Assembly (NCBI GenBank): GCA_014529385.2
Contig: CM043946.1
Location: 18,354,077 to 18,418,076 of the forward strand
Length of the DNA: 64,000 nt
Source of the DNA: Adiantum capillus-veneris
Taxonomy: Eukaryota > Streptophyta > Polypodiopsida > Polypodiales > Pteridaceae
Direction: 5' to 3'
Each line of letters opens with the position of its first letter. Position 1 is the stretch's first letter. The notes below the pieces were generated by a model. It ran no database searches, was not told the origin of the DNA, and worked only from the letters and a program-made list of their open reading frames with translations. The position numbers and the translations under genes were made by a program. This document shows positions 40,924 to 53,385 of this stretch, piece by piece.

Positions 40924-42303
40924 CACTAGAATGGTAACCTAACAGGACATAAAAGTGTCCTTTAAGGGTTTTGGGAAAAAATTCCAAAACCATAGTAGAT
41001 CCACTCATTTTGAAAAATCCTTTCATGAGCTTATAGTTCAATAACTAATACATATGGAAAAAATGAGAAACTTGTAATTTTTCTCCTCCCTTGGTCACTA
41101 CAAGCCTCCAAAGTTGATGGACCAGTGCATTTTGCCCAAAATAGCAATTTCTTATGGTTGATTGCATATAAATAAGAGTGGGGATTTTTGTAGGACATGA
41201 GATAAAATTCCGGTTAACTTCAATGGGTTGGTGACCAAAACATATGGTTGATTTTACCTCACTAATTTTTTTTGGGCAAAAAAAATAGGTACAAAAAAAT
41301 TGCATTTTTGCCATTCTACAGACCTACCCTCAAAGTTTCTATAGTCACGCTCAATACAGATACTATATACATGTTTTCTTAGTTCCCTTTGGGCATTTGG
41401 ATTCAAAAGGAGCCATGGAGCATGTCAAAAGGATAATGGATCTCTTACAACTGGAACCTTGGGGGCAATAATAAAATGCTAAATACAACAAACATGAAAA
41501 AATTGGGTTTAGCATTATGACCTCTAGAAACCCATAGAAACTACTCAATATCTAGCCACGTTTGTAGTCTATCATTAGATACAATTACTACCTACAAATA
41601 CATACAATTGGCCTAAGAAACTAGCAATATTGAGAAAGTTATACTTGCTACTCTAAAATATATCGTATTCTTCAGCAATCAAAAAACTCAACCATCATCA
41701 TATACTATGCTATATAGCATATTAGGTCCCCCAAAACTCAAGGAAGATTAGCTTTATGTTATAAATTACACTTACACAATCAAAATTGAATTTGGATATC
41801 AAGAAAGTCAACAAAAATTCATAAAAGTGCTAATTTTGGCCAAAAAATAGGATTATGCAATTCTTGTAAATTGGTAATTTTGGCCAAAAAACTGGATTAT
41901 GCAATTCTTGTAAATTGGTCATAACTTTCAATTTTAACACTTAGCTCTCCCTACAAGCATCAAAACATGTTGAGAACTATGAAGGCCTAACCTCTGGCCA
42001 TCTAAACCTCACAAACATGAAGTTTAGAGTGGTATAGGTACCAAAAATGAAAAAAAATGCCAAAAACAGGACCCATTTTTTCACACAGTTTAGGTTCAAA
42101 AATGTTGTGCAAGAGTAAGGTTAATGGTGAGATCGATACTAAAAAAAAAATGCTAAGTTTTTTTCAGCTCAGAAGGCAACTTTGTGGATATATATCACCT
42201 AGAAATGCATTTTCATACTCTTCAAATAATTCAAGAAAAATGGTCACTTAACAGGACACAAAAGTGTCCAAGGACATAAAAGTGTCCTGTTACCATTCTA
42301 GTG
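40924..42303. mobile_element. Element F: non-autonomous piggyBac-like element
   Basis: The left end CACTAGAATGGTAAC (40924) is the inverted repeat of the right end GTTACCATTCTAGTG. Both are flanked by TTAA (40920-40923 and 42304-42307). TTAA duplication together with a CxCTAGAA-type terminus is the piggyBac pattern. Near both ends is GGACATAAAAGTGTCC, itself an imperfect palindrome. The 1380-bp interior has minus-strand open frames of 61 and 89 codons, but I see no DDD transposase motifs in them. Confidence 0.7.
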
Positions 42304-42307
42304 TTAA

Positions 42308-43602
42308 ACTTGCAGTCCTTCAACAAGATATAGCGGCTGACAAAGTTTTACTCGAGATTGTTGGTATAGAGGATGCTAATGCCATTGACCCTACTGAGAA
42401 ATATTCTATCAATCTCCATGTCAACCAAAGAGTTTCTGACAAAGATGACAAGAATCTACAAGTCTTTGAAGGTCAACTGCTACAACAACTGGAGATAAAT
42501 TTAAAGAGTAATCCAATGGAAGAAGACAGTGAAAGTTCCAGAACATGTGCAAGGCAAGAAGAAGAATCCAATGAAAATATTCTAGTAGCCCAAGATTTGG
42601 GAATTGGATTGCATGACACCACAATGGAACTAGAAGGCAATGGAAGTTCCAGAACATGTGCAACACCAGAAGGAGAATCCAACACAAATATTTTAGCACC
42701 CCAGGATTTAAAAATCGAAGTGCATGGTGAGTCAGACCTTCCATCCACCAACAAAATGCTGACTATAATAGTGAGCTTGTGTGGATTGTTCTTGAGGAGA
42801 TGCTGGCAAAATTCCAAGAAAATGAAGAGCTTAAAGTTTGGACATGAGCATATTGTTCTTCGTCCAAGATGCATTGAGTTTTTAAAGGCTCTACTTAGCA
42901 ATTTCAATGTAGGGATATGGTCAGCTGTTAATGACATGCATGTTGTGGACATCATCGAGATTTTAGAAAAGGAAGCTGAAGAAAAATTTCCATTCTTTAT
43001 GATCTGGGGGCAAAGCCAATGTCAACCATGCGTAGAATCAAGGATCACTCACTTAGATAATCCAGGAGTAGAAGCACTTTTCAAACCGTTGGCTATTGCA
43101 TCATCAAAATTTCGGCTTGATGCAAGAAGATTGCTTTTTGTAGATGATGAACCATTAAAGGGATGTGTGAATTCTGCATTGAATTGTATTTTTCCACCAT
43201 CATTTAATGTTGATGATGAGGAGGATAATATCCTCCTTGGGGAGCTGCTACAATATATCAAAGCTCTCAATCATGTTAATGACATTCGCACAGTTATAGG
43301 GTCTCATTTATATGGACAAGCACCCATTGCTCAAGGTCATGAAAGTTTCTCGTCCTCTTCACGATGGGAAAGTTACAACATCTAGCACTAGTGGAATGTC
43401 CACTCGAAGTCAAGACAAGAAAATTTCAGCACGTGATCGAGAAAAAATAAGGGTCTTAAAGAATATCAAATCATTATCAGCCTTGAAAGGTACAGAAGTA
43501 ATCATGCTTGCCCAAAAATTGGGATACAAGGAGCCTGTGATCAAAGTACATGAAGCCAGGAATTATATAAAGCATCTAAAAATTCAGTATGATTTCAAAT
43601 AG
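42308..43602 (+). pseudogene. FCP1/NIF-like HAD phosphatase, copy 1
   Basis: The frame from the F junction encodes an acidic N-terminal region with a 37-residue tandem repeat. It then reads as an FCP1-like domain: LRPRCIEFLKALLSNFNVGIWSA, FRLDARRLLFVDDEP and a C-terminal NCIFPPSFN ... LLGELLQYI. FCP1-type enzymes remove phosphate from the RNA polymerase II tail or related proteins. The nucleophile motif DxDG appears as VSLCG, so the catalytic Asp is missing. A frameshift near 43310-43330 moves the end into another frame that runs to TAG at 43600. The gene may have been captured from the host. Confidence 0.65.
42530..42751 (+). repeat. 111-bp in-frame tandem repeat in FCP1-like gene
   Basis: SSRTCARQEEESNENIL and SSRTCATPEGESNTNIL are encoded 111 bp (37 codons) apart. 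A third, decayed copy is at 37180-37315. Confidence 0.85.
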
Positions 43603-43789
43603 CCCTATATCAAGAAATGATGGAGCAATGTTTTGTAACATTTTGTCATTTACAATCTTTATGTACTCAGAGACTTTTTTAGAGTGCTTAGGGATTCAAG
43701 ATATATGAAGATGTAAATGATTAATAGTTTTTTAAATTGTCTTTCAATACTATAAGTAACTTCTTAGTTTCGTGTGCCAAATGCTCTAC

Positions 43790-43970
43790 ATGCTCATAAG
43801 GTCAAATCTTGCTCTATAACCTTGGGGGATTGCACTTTATGGTCTCAACACCCTATGACTCTAAGGCCATAGGGTTATATTTTGGCATGTGTTCTTGCAT
43901 AAGACTTACTAAGTGTAACCACAAATTAGCACCCTATGTCCCTAAGGTCTTCAACACACTTAAGATCTCT
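43790..43970. repeat. Short palindrome cluster between the two FCP1-like genes
   Basis: Degenerate copies of the E palindrome (CACCCTATGACTCTAAGGCC near 43850). Neighbouring bases 43603-43790 are AT-rich and hold nothing recognisable. Confidence 0.6.
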
Positions 43971-44099
43971 ATATTAACTTTTTTTTAAAATCATTTCAGG
44001 GCTTCTGAGAAAAAATGTTTTTCTATTAGATTATCACAAAATAGAGGAGCTCCCTTTTATATTACATCAAATATCACATTCAAACCGAGAGCAATGGTT

Positions 44100-44813
44100 T
44101 CATTATCTACTAACATCTTTCAAACAGGAGAAAAGAACTCTTATCTTGGATTTAGAGGGTGTGCTTCTTGCAACATTTGAGCTTCAATCAAGGCCAACCT
44201 GTACCAAGTACATGTGCATTGTAGAAGATAACAATGAGGTGTATGCAGTGCATCCAGATGCAGAGTATTTCTTAAGATTTTGCTTTGAGTTCTTTGAGGT
44301 TTGGATTTGGAGCTTCCATCGTTTACAAAAATCTCAACACATAATCAAGACCTGTTTTCCTACACAAAGTCACAATTCAAGATGATTATGGATAACAAAT
44401 GCTGCCAAAATTCAAATTTCATGATCGGTTACAAAAGAGCCTATCACAAAAATATTTCGACCATATGGAAGCTATTTGATTATTTAGATGGGGGCAACAC
44501 TATAATATTTGATGATAGTCCATATCGAGTGATGTGGAGTATGCAAGGAACTTATATGATCTTTCCAAAGTTTTGGAACCAACCTACTCAATTGCTTCAA
44601 AGTTTTTTAAAAGATGAAATTGTTACATTGTTATGTGGATGGTTGTATGCTAAAGACAAGAGAGACTATACCATAAGAAATTTTGTAATGTTCCATCCTG
44701 ATCCTGAGACTCACTATGTAATGCAATGTTATATGTCTCAAAGGACTCAAAATCTAATGCAATATTATATGTCTCAAAGGACTCAAAATCTCAAGAGAAG
44801 GAGGCCACCTTAA
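44100..44813 (+). pseudogene. FCP1/NIF-like HAD phosphatase, copy 2
   Basis: Starts with RTLILDLEGVLL (near 44135), matching the DLDG nucleophile motif but with D-L-E-G. PDAEYFLRFCFEFFEVWIWS follows, then after a frameshift between about 44300 and 44390 the second half reads LDGGNTIIFDDSPYRV ... IFPKFW ... LLQSFL. The DDSP motif is kept. It is closer to a canonical FCP1 domain than copy 1. AG at about 43999 or 44128 may be splice acceptors. The last 36 bp of coding sequence are tandemly duplicated. Confidence 0.65.
44719..44790 (+). repeat. 36-bp tandem duplication at gene end
   Basis: Two copies encoding QCYMSQRTQNLM and QYYMSQRTQNLK. The duplication is in frame. Confidence 0.85.
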
Positions 44814-45529
44814 GTGTACTAGTTAAGTATTCTAAATAGCATCTACCAAGTATTTGGCATTGTGTACTTTTCAAAGTTTAAACTTGATGGAATGTTGTGG
44901 GATATCTTGAAACATCTTTAAGCTGTTTTTTTAATGAAGTGCTTCCTATTATCAGGAGACTTCTCTCATTCAAGTTCTTTGGTTTCATTGTTTGATGCTT
45001 CTATGGTATTGTTAACTTTTTCTTCTTATTAATTGTCTTTATTAAGTGATCCAAACAATCAGAATGTTCTTGACATTTGGTAGTGTTACAAAACGGTGTT
45101 TTTTTAACACCCTCAATCTTGGAGATATCATACTCTTTCTAGTTAGTACTTTATTGTACATGCGATGAAGACCATCATTTTTATGAAACTATCAAGTTGG
45201 TGGTAATCTTTATGTCTATACTTTATACTATTTTGACATAATAAATGTATACAATTTGTATGATTCACATCAAATGGTGTTTTTAAACACCTCCTTTTTT
45301 TGAGACACCGTCTCTAAAACCTTTGAGTGAAGTTTTAAAGCATGTACTTGATGTAAAAAATCTTCATCTTAACATTGATTCTTTGGCACAAACTTATATT
45401 AGGAGTTTTTATATTGTAGTTTTATGTTAAGAAATAAATTCAAAGTTAGAATTATGATAGTTTATCTAAGTAAGTGCCTCATTTAACTTTGTATATTTAA
45501 ATAAAATACCAAATGGAATTATAGGTACA
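44814..45529. other. Right subterminal region of E, first copy
   Basis: AT-rich. It contains two hairpins with GGTGTT...AACACC cores (45095-45111 and 45276-45291). From about 45095 it resembles 46200-46600, so it is one of two diverged copies of the end region. Confidence 0.6.
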
Positions 45530-46170
45530 ATATGGCATCTTATGGTATTAGGGCCATAGAATACTCTATATTATTGTTTAGATTTTTTAATTGTTTGTGA
45601 ATATAGATCATAGAGGGTTTTTCTCACTACCATAGAGGATATCCTATGGCTTTGGGGCCACATGGTCTCAATATTGAGCTTAGAGGATTTCTTACTAGCA
45701 TAGAGGGTACCTTGTGGCCCTAGGTCCATAGGGTGCAATCATAGAGTATAGAGGATTTCTTACTAGCACAGAGGGCACCCTATGGTCTAAAGCCATATGG
45801 TGACAGCATATAGAATAAAGAGTTTCTAACTAGCATGCGAGGCACACCTTGTGGGCCTAGGGACATAGAGTGCCAACATAGAGCATAGAAGGGTTTCTTA
45901 TTGGCATAAACAACATCTTGTGGCCCTAAGACAACCTACAGCCTTAGGGACATATGGTGGCACATAAATAAAGTCCCATATGGCTTTGAAGCACTGGATC
46001 TCTTTATACGTTGGGACCAGCTACTAACAATCCTAACCCTATGGCCTTGAGGTCATAAAGAGACATATTTTGGATTATCTTAAAGTCATAGATATGTCTA
46101 CAAAGAGCACCATATGGCCTTAAGGCCATAGGTGCAATAGATGGCATCTCATGGTCTTATAGCCATAGGA
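45530..46170. repeat. Palindrome array 3d of element E
   Basis: Matches about 40020-40610 over most of its length, including ATAAATAAAGT, CCTAACCCTATGGCCTTGAGG and ATTTTGGATTATCTTAAAG. It is therefore an internal duplication of the end of array 3c. Confidence 0.8.
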
Positions 46171-46405
46171 TACTATATAGTATTGTTTTGACTTTTTAAG
46201 TGTGAAATATTAGTTTGAATGTTGTTTAAATTATCGTGTATTTAAAACTTGATAGCATGCTACAAAACCATGACCAAGTATTTTGTTATACATGGATTAA
46301 GGTCACCAAATTTATGACAAGAGTGTTTAACAGTATTTGCCTTTACATATTATCTTTTTTAATTGCTGTAATCAATCTATATGCTGCTTTAAAATAATAT
46401 CAATT

Positions 46406-46440
46406 GGTTTTTTTGACACCTCATTTTTTGAGAAGCTACT
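46406..46440 (-). repeat. Terminal-side hairpin repeat of E, right
   Basis: GGTTTTTTTGACACC followed by TCATTTTTTGAGAAG resembles the reverse complement of the left-end units. Bases 46441-46654 are AT-rich and lead to the junction with element G. GAATTTGGGAAA...TTTTCCCAAATTC at 46635-46661 forms a small inverted repeat right at that junction. Confidence 0.5.
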
Positions 46441-46654
46441 TCTAGAAGCATTTGTTGAATTTTGAAAAGCTCTGATGTCATACAATCCTCTTTCCAAAGA
46501 CTATATTGGAGGTTTATTCTTAAATTTCATAGTAGAGAAATTAAAATAGACTCAAACAATCATGATAATTTATCTAAATTAAAGGCAACTAGAGCTTAGA
46601 AATCATAAAATAACACAATCCTCTAGCATACACATTTAGAATTTGGGAAACGGG

Positions 46655-47311
46655 ATTTTCCCAAATTCTTCCGAACACAGAAGCATTCGAATGTCACCAT
46701 CCAAAGCTCTTTATGGACAGAACTATTTAGCACCGCTTAAATTTTCAGACCCAACCATCAGGGTAGAAGCCTCTAGGAAGATGTTAGAAGATATGGAAGC
46801 TCAGAGTAGAGCTATTCGCCAAGACATTCAGGCCGCTCAGGATAGACAGAAGCACTATGCAGATAAGAACCGTTCGGAAAGAACTTTCAAAGAAGGAGAT
46901 AAGGTTTTTCTGCGAGTTCGACCGAAGAAAAGAAACTTATCACTAGGCAGATACAAGAAGCTAAGCCCAAGGTATTGTGGACCATTCGAGATCGTTAAAG
47001 TTGTGAGTGACCAGGCCTATAAGCTAAAGTTACCTACAAACTTAAAGGTTCATGATGTATTCCACGTCAGCTTACTCAAACCCTATATCCCTAATCCTGA
47101 TCAACTCTTGGACTCAGATTAGATAGTCATGCCAGCACAAGGAGTTCTTAAGCTCCAACCTGACTATGTACTTGAAACAACGGAAAGGAGGTTACGCAAC
47201 AGAACAATCACGGGGCATCTAGTAAAGTGGAAGGATTACCCTGAAGAAGATGCAACTTGGGAGGGCGAACCAACACTCATAAAAGATTACCCAAGCACAT
47301 TCTTGAGATGA
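46655..47311 (+). pseudogene. Element G integrase C-terminus and chromodomain
   Basis: Integrase inserts the element, and the chromodomain steers it to marked chromatin. The fragment begins near SSEHRSIRMSPSKALYG, the region after the DDE core. It has the GPY/F-type motif (RYCGPFEIVKVV) and then a chromodomain (GHLVKWKDYPEEDATWEGE) ending at TGA 47309. An in-frame TAG at 47120-47122 lies between the two domains. The rest of pol is absent. Confidence 0.88.
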
Positions 47312-47342
47312 GGACATCTCAAATTTTTCACGTTAGGGAGGT

Positions 47343-50300
47343 TGTAAGGTCTCTGACCCGACCAAAAAGAGCACCATTGTACCATGGAATAAACATAATG
47401 GAAAAAGTTACTATTTTTAGCAGTTTTCCAAATTCTGTTGGTACCATGATGTTTAGAATGTTATAAAGCTTTCAAAAGTGAATTAAAATTTTTTTTGTAT
47501 AAAATTTCCAAAAATAGTAAGTTTTTTGGTTACCCGACCCGTCTAGTTTTGACCGTCCCGAAAAATTGCAATCGTACCCCGAATTTGAAAAAAAATACAT
47601 TTTCGGACCTCGAGGGCTGCTAAATATGGCAGGTACTTGGATAGGTACACCTTGGTTAGAGCTTAGTATAGCAATTTACGGCATTAAATTCCGACTCGTA
47701 TCGCCTGTTTTAGCCTAAAATCAAAATTTCTTAAGGCTGTGCGGGGAGCACCGGGGCTCGAGGGCTGTGTGGGAACACGTCCCAGGCCACTCAGAGCTTG
47801 ATTTAGCAGCTAGGGAGTCCCCTCTCATGTCTAGGGAGTTGTGGGAGACTTGCCATGCTTGAGAGAGAGTGTGAGAGTCAGTTAGACTAACTAACTGGAC
47901 ACTTGGTAGGCATGTAACTGGACTTAGCATGCATGAAGTGAGTGCTCTCCGGATGCATATAGCAGCTTGGTTCGATTTTTAGCATGGGAGATCCTATATA
48001 AGAGTGTGCTCACACACACACACATATGCTCACATACCCACTCAATACACACACACCCTTACACACACAGGTGCTGCCGGCACACATAGCTTTGGAGAAG
48101 AAGCAAAGGAGGGAAGTGCTGCCCGATTCTCATCTCAAGAACTCCATTGGATCATAATTTCAAGTAGATTCCAGCCCTAATCACGGTAAAATCAAATTTA
48201 TTTTATGCTTTGCTACAAATCTATCTATTATTCTCTTAATCCTGTAACTATTATGCTTAATCATAGCTAAATTACTCAATGGATGCTCTCTAATTCTCCA
48301 TATCATTAGTCTATTGCATAATCTTAATCTAATTGTTAATTATACAAGCAATTAACCTCTCCTAATCATAGATTAATGCATGATTAGTAAGAAGAAATCT
48401 CCCGCTAGTCATCATAGTAAATAAATGTCAAGCCGATAATGATGTGGAATTGGTCAATTTCATCCTATTACCACGCAATGTTTGAATAACTAAGTTAGAT
48501 TCAATCTATTCATAGATTAGGATGTAATTAAGGGAAATTAATCCGTCATTAATCCACTAGGAAGGGAATATCCTTTCACCTATGCATATGGAAATTCTGC
48601 ATCTCTCTACTCTCTTTAGGAAGGTGATTGCGCATGTCTAATTCACCCCTCTAAAAATTTAATTAGTAAAAATCTGAAAATTCCTAATTATCTAGGCCAA
48701 GTATTTAACTTTAGAGCCAATTCCCATAGAACAAGTAAGGTACTATTCGTAAAGTACTATGTCTTGAAGGAAATCTAACACCCTCGTATAAAAGAAATTG
48801 TTCAGTGATTCTAATCTGTCATCTTGATTGTCTTGAAGTAAGGTCATTAATCCACTAGGAAGGGAATATCCTCTCACCTATGCATATGGAAATTCTGCAT
48901 CTCTCTACTCTCTTTAGGAAGGTGATTGCGCATGTCTAATTCACCCCTCTAAAAATTTAATTAGTAAAAATCTGAAAATTCCTAATTATCTAGGCCAAGT
49001 ATTTAACTTTAGAGCCAATTCCCATAGAACAAGTAAGGTACTATTCGTAAAGTACTATGTCTTGAAGGAAATCTAACACCCTCGTATAAAAGAAATTGTT
49101 CAGTGATTCTAATCTGTCATCTTGATTGTTATGGTACTCCCGAACATAAGCTCTTTTTCTCCATGTTTGTCAATTAAGTAGTGAGTATAAAACGGCCCTG
49201 GTAAAGAGAACTCGCTTCGGTGGTGCCCACGACCACGAGGCGGGAACAAGCAATGTGAATGGAAAAGTAAAAGCTCCCATGGACGACCAAGGACCGGCCA
49301 ACTCAGAGGTCAATGACGAGGAAATGGAGGAGGTAGATCACATTTTAATTCAAGTTTGTTTAATTTAACATTGCATACGATAAGCTAGAAAAGAACATAT
49401 TCATAAACATGTTGGAGAAGACCAACGGAAACCTCGGCATTCGAACTGAAATGTATATTAAATTCTAAGTACGAAAGAATGATTGTTGGATATTCTGTTT
49501 GAGATAGGAAAGAATGTCTGTTAGGGAAAATTTAGCTCGGCATGTTCATTTCTATTTCTAATGTTGAAACTAGTCCTGATCCCCCTACTGATCACAGGGG
49601 GCGGCTCGCGATGATTTTGCAGTAGCTAGAGTTACTAGCTTAGGGCCTCTACCCACGACTTGCGTTCTTTGAAACCCACGTCTTGCGTTCTATGTGGTGG
49701 GAATGTCCATGTCGTGCGTTCTATGCGGTGGACATACCTAGTTGTATGGGCAGCTAGGCGACAACGGGAGGAGGAAACTCTCGCTGGAGGGGGGATGTTG
49801 TACCTCCAAAACATTGGAATTTTAATGAATAAGTTTTTAGTAAAATTTCTACTAGAGTTACTGTCTTGGTGCCGCTTTGCAATACTGGTTGAAGGGCTAT
49901 CTTAATGAACCTTGTGAATTGGAACCTAATCAAGGAACTTATATGTGAACAACCATTGTGGTAGTAATTAGGAAAAACGAAGAAGTGTGAGAGTGGGGGT
50001 GGAAAGTGGGGCCTTGGCTCAGGTTGCCAATGCCTATGAGAAGGGTGGTCCCGATTGGTCAGGAACTCTCCGTCCCCATAGTGTTATAAATCGACACTAG
50101 TATTACTCATTGCCCCTGGAGTGGCGAAGTCTCAAGTGTACGTGCCTCTGAAATCCATGGGGAAAAAGACACTCGGGACTTCTCTCCTATTGGAAGGTGG
50201 GTCTTAGGATCGCTAGATAAGTTAATCACGCTTCCCCTGCGAGGTGGAGCTAGATCTCGTTTCTAGTAGGCTCGAACTCGACTCACTTTGTGATGAGAGA

Positions 50301-50411
50301 TCGTCCGCTAGATGAACCCTGAACCACTTTGTTTGCTTCCGCTATAGATCTAGTGGCCACCAGGTTTACCATCAGATCCATCGTTTGAGACGACGGGGTG
50401 GGGACCTCACA
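47343..50411 (+). repeat. Element G 3' LTR, 3.07 kb
   Basis: Ends are TGTAAGGTC and CCTCACA. It is longer than the LTRs of B because of a 298-bp tandem duplication, and it has only a short CA tract (48009-48024). It is clearly diverged from B. Confidence 0.9.
48547..49130 (+). repeat. 298-bp tandem duplication inside LTR of G
   Basis: CATTAATCCACTAGGAAGGG begins at 48547 and again at 48845, and the copies stay almost identical to about 49130. The LTRs of B have one copy. Confidence 0.92.
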
Positions 50412-51680
50412 TGTTGCTTCCCTTCTAGAGTCGGGTCATATTGATAATTTATGCTTCCCTATATTTCCTTTACTAGCCCGCTTCTCAAAATAGCCAAATT
50501 TAAATGGAAGGAGTTTGGAAACTTGTTAAAAGATTCTTATGGACGAACCACACTAAAGCCTCGTCGCGGTGGCAATGGGAAAAGTGGGAAGGTATCGTTC
50601 GAATGTTGGTCCAAGATGGCCTTAGAATTCGCAACGTTGCAATTCATGTTGAGGCCCTTTGTGCCAAGTTTAAGGTCTTAATTGCAAAACAAGACCTGTC
50701 TTGGGCTTTCATGACCAAGGATGTGATAAATAAGGCATAAATTTTCTTTGATGGTGGTCAATGGAAAGGGTTCGAGGTACACAACAAACTAATAGCCCTG
50801 ATGTACTTCTTTCGGGTCCATAATCCTTTCACGTTCTATGATTGAATAGCCAAGGGCTTTCATCATTGGGAGAGGAACAAAAGCTTCAACATCTGACCCC
50901 TACCCGACCTTTGCATTTGTGGTCCTAGGAGACTCTTGAGGTTCCTCAGGGTAAGGGGATCTCTCTTCTTGTAGCACAACAAAGGGGTTGTGGAGCGGGA
51001 TGGCACCAGTCGCCCCTTTCATTTTCACTAGGGGTACTTTGAGGAGCCTTGCCGATAGGCGTAAAGATACAAGCTTGCGGTATCGGGTCTAATAGATGCT
51101 TAGGGTTCAGATTGGCTAGTGAAGACCTCGCCCACTTGCTCATAGAATTTTCAATTATTAGAGCCCTACCAAGAAAATTTTGCAAATGGATACAAAGAAT
51201 GTGGAAGATAGGTTTTTTCAAGAAGGATTTGTGCCTCAGTGGGAAATAGTTTCAAAGTTTTGCACTGCTTATATATACTCAAATTGCTTATATATACTCA
51301 AATTGCTTATATATACTCAAATTGTCAGATATTATTTCTTCAAAAATATTTGGAAGGCCAAGAATTGTCTCATATTCCATAGCGGCCTCTCTGTGGCTAG
51401 CTTCTCAAAGATTGTACAAGAAAGTAAGGATATAATGTGTGGTAAGTAAAGGGTATAAATCATATGATTGCATTAGGGAAACTCTCACCATCCGATCAAG
51501 GCGTGTTGTGTAAAGGTTTAGGCGCTTAGTAGCAGTACTCTCTCGGGTATTTTTGACTAAGTTCTGATGTAGCCTTCTATCCCTTAAGGCTCAGCATGAG
51601 CTTGAGACTGCTTTGTAATTCTCTTTGTGACATTATAATACAATAACCACTCACAATTGTAAGTTTTGGAAAAAAACAAT
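50412..51680 (+). pseudogene. LINE fragment, plus strand (composite C2)
   Basis: Begins with sequence not kept in C1. It reads as the region after an L1-type reverse transcriptase domain: VKRFLWTN ... DGLRIRNVAIHVEALCAKFK ... DLSW. It then matches C1 from 15147. Compared with C1 it lacks about 508 bp (C1 15351-15858), removing part of the zf-RVT region, with GGT shared at the junction near 51033. The final part reads EDLAHLLIEFSIIRALPRKF and ends in a UTR and an A-rich stretch. Confidence 0.65.
51276..51330 (+). repeat. 19-bp triplication in C2 LINE
   Basis: GCTTATATATACTCAAATT occurs three times in a row; C1 has it once (16089). Confidence 0.9.
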
Positions 51681-51714
51681 ATTACCCAAAGATGGGCTAA
51701 CTTATACTTGAAGG

Positions 51715-52127
51715 ATCGGCTCACTTCAAAATAAGTTCTTTTTTTTTTGCAAACCTCACAATTGTGAGTGATTGTATTATAAAGCCACCAATAGATATAC
51801 AAATCAACCTCAAGGTGAAGCCAAGCCTTGAGGGATAGAGGGTTACATTTGAGCTTAGTTACAAGTACCTAGTAGCTTACTATTGTGAACAACTGAATCC
51901 TTTACAAAGCAGGGCTCGATCAGATGGTGAGGGTTGTCCTAAGCCACTCATCCGAGCTATGTATTTTACTTACCACATATCTTAACTCCTCGATCGCTAG
52001 TACAATATCTAAGAAGCTAGCCAGAGAGAGGTTGCTATCAAAGACATGACAGCTCCTGGCCTTTCAAATATGTTAACTCTAACGGACATGCTATCACCTT
52101 TGACGGATGCCTTATTATTTATTTGAT
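51715..52127 (-). pseudogene. LINE 3' end, minus strand (composite C2)
   Basis: Reverse-complement LINE tail matching 16495-17230 of C1, but single-copy. It lies tail-to-tail with the plus-strand fragment, with inverted arms of about 100 bp. Confidence 0.65.

Positions 52128-53385
<1,258 letters not shown>

Larger units (their letters stand above)
21398..46450. mobile_element. Element E: candidate ~25-kb DNA transposon with palindrome arrays
   Basis: I group this region for four reasons. Alignment of C1 with C2 breaks at about 21397. Hairpin repeats with core GGTGTT...AACACC lie near the left edge (21411-21682) and, in the opposite orientation with similar flanks (TTTTTTGAGA), near the right edge (45095, 45276, 46406). 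One palindrome family fills the intergenic space between 25.1 and 46.2 kb and is not seen outside. The coding remnants include a transposase-like gene. No target duplication is visible, and the right flank is a different retroelement, so the exact ends are uncertain. Confidence 0.6.
46655..50411 (+). mobile_element. Element G: 3' end of a chromovirus with its LTR
   Basis: The integrase C-terminus and chromodomain are followed by an LTR of the same family as element B (same TGTAAGGTCTC start and GGGACCTCACA end). The 5' part is missing and the left edge abuts E. The right flank is LINE sequence of composite C2. Confidence 0.88.

Noticed and set aside
41045-41548. piggyBac transposase on the minus strand of element F
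   Set aside because: The 61- and 89-codon frames show none of the expected acidic motifs or Cys-rich tail, so only the ends support the assignment.
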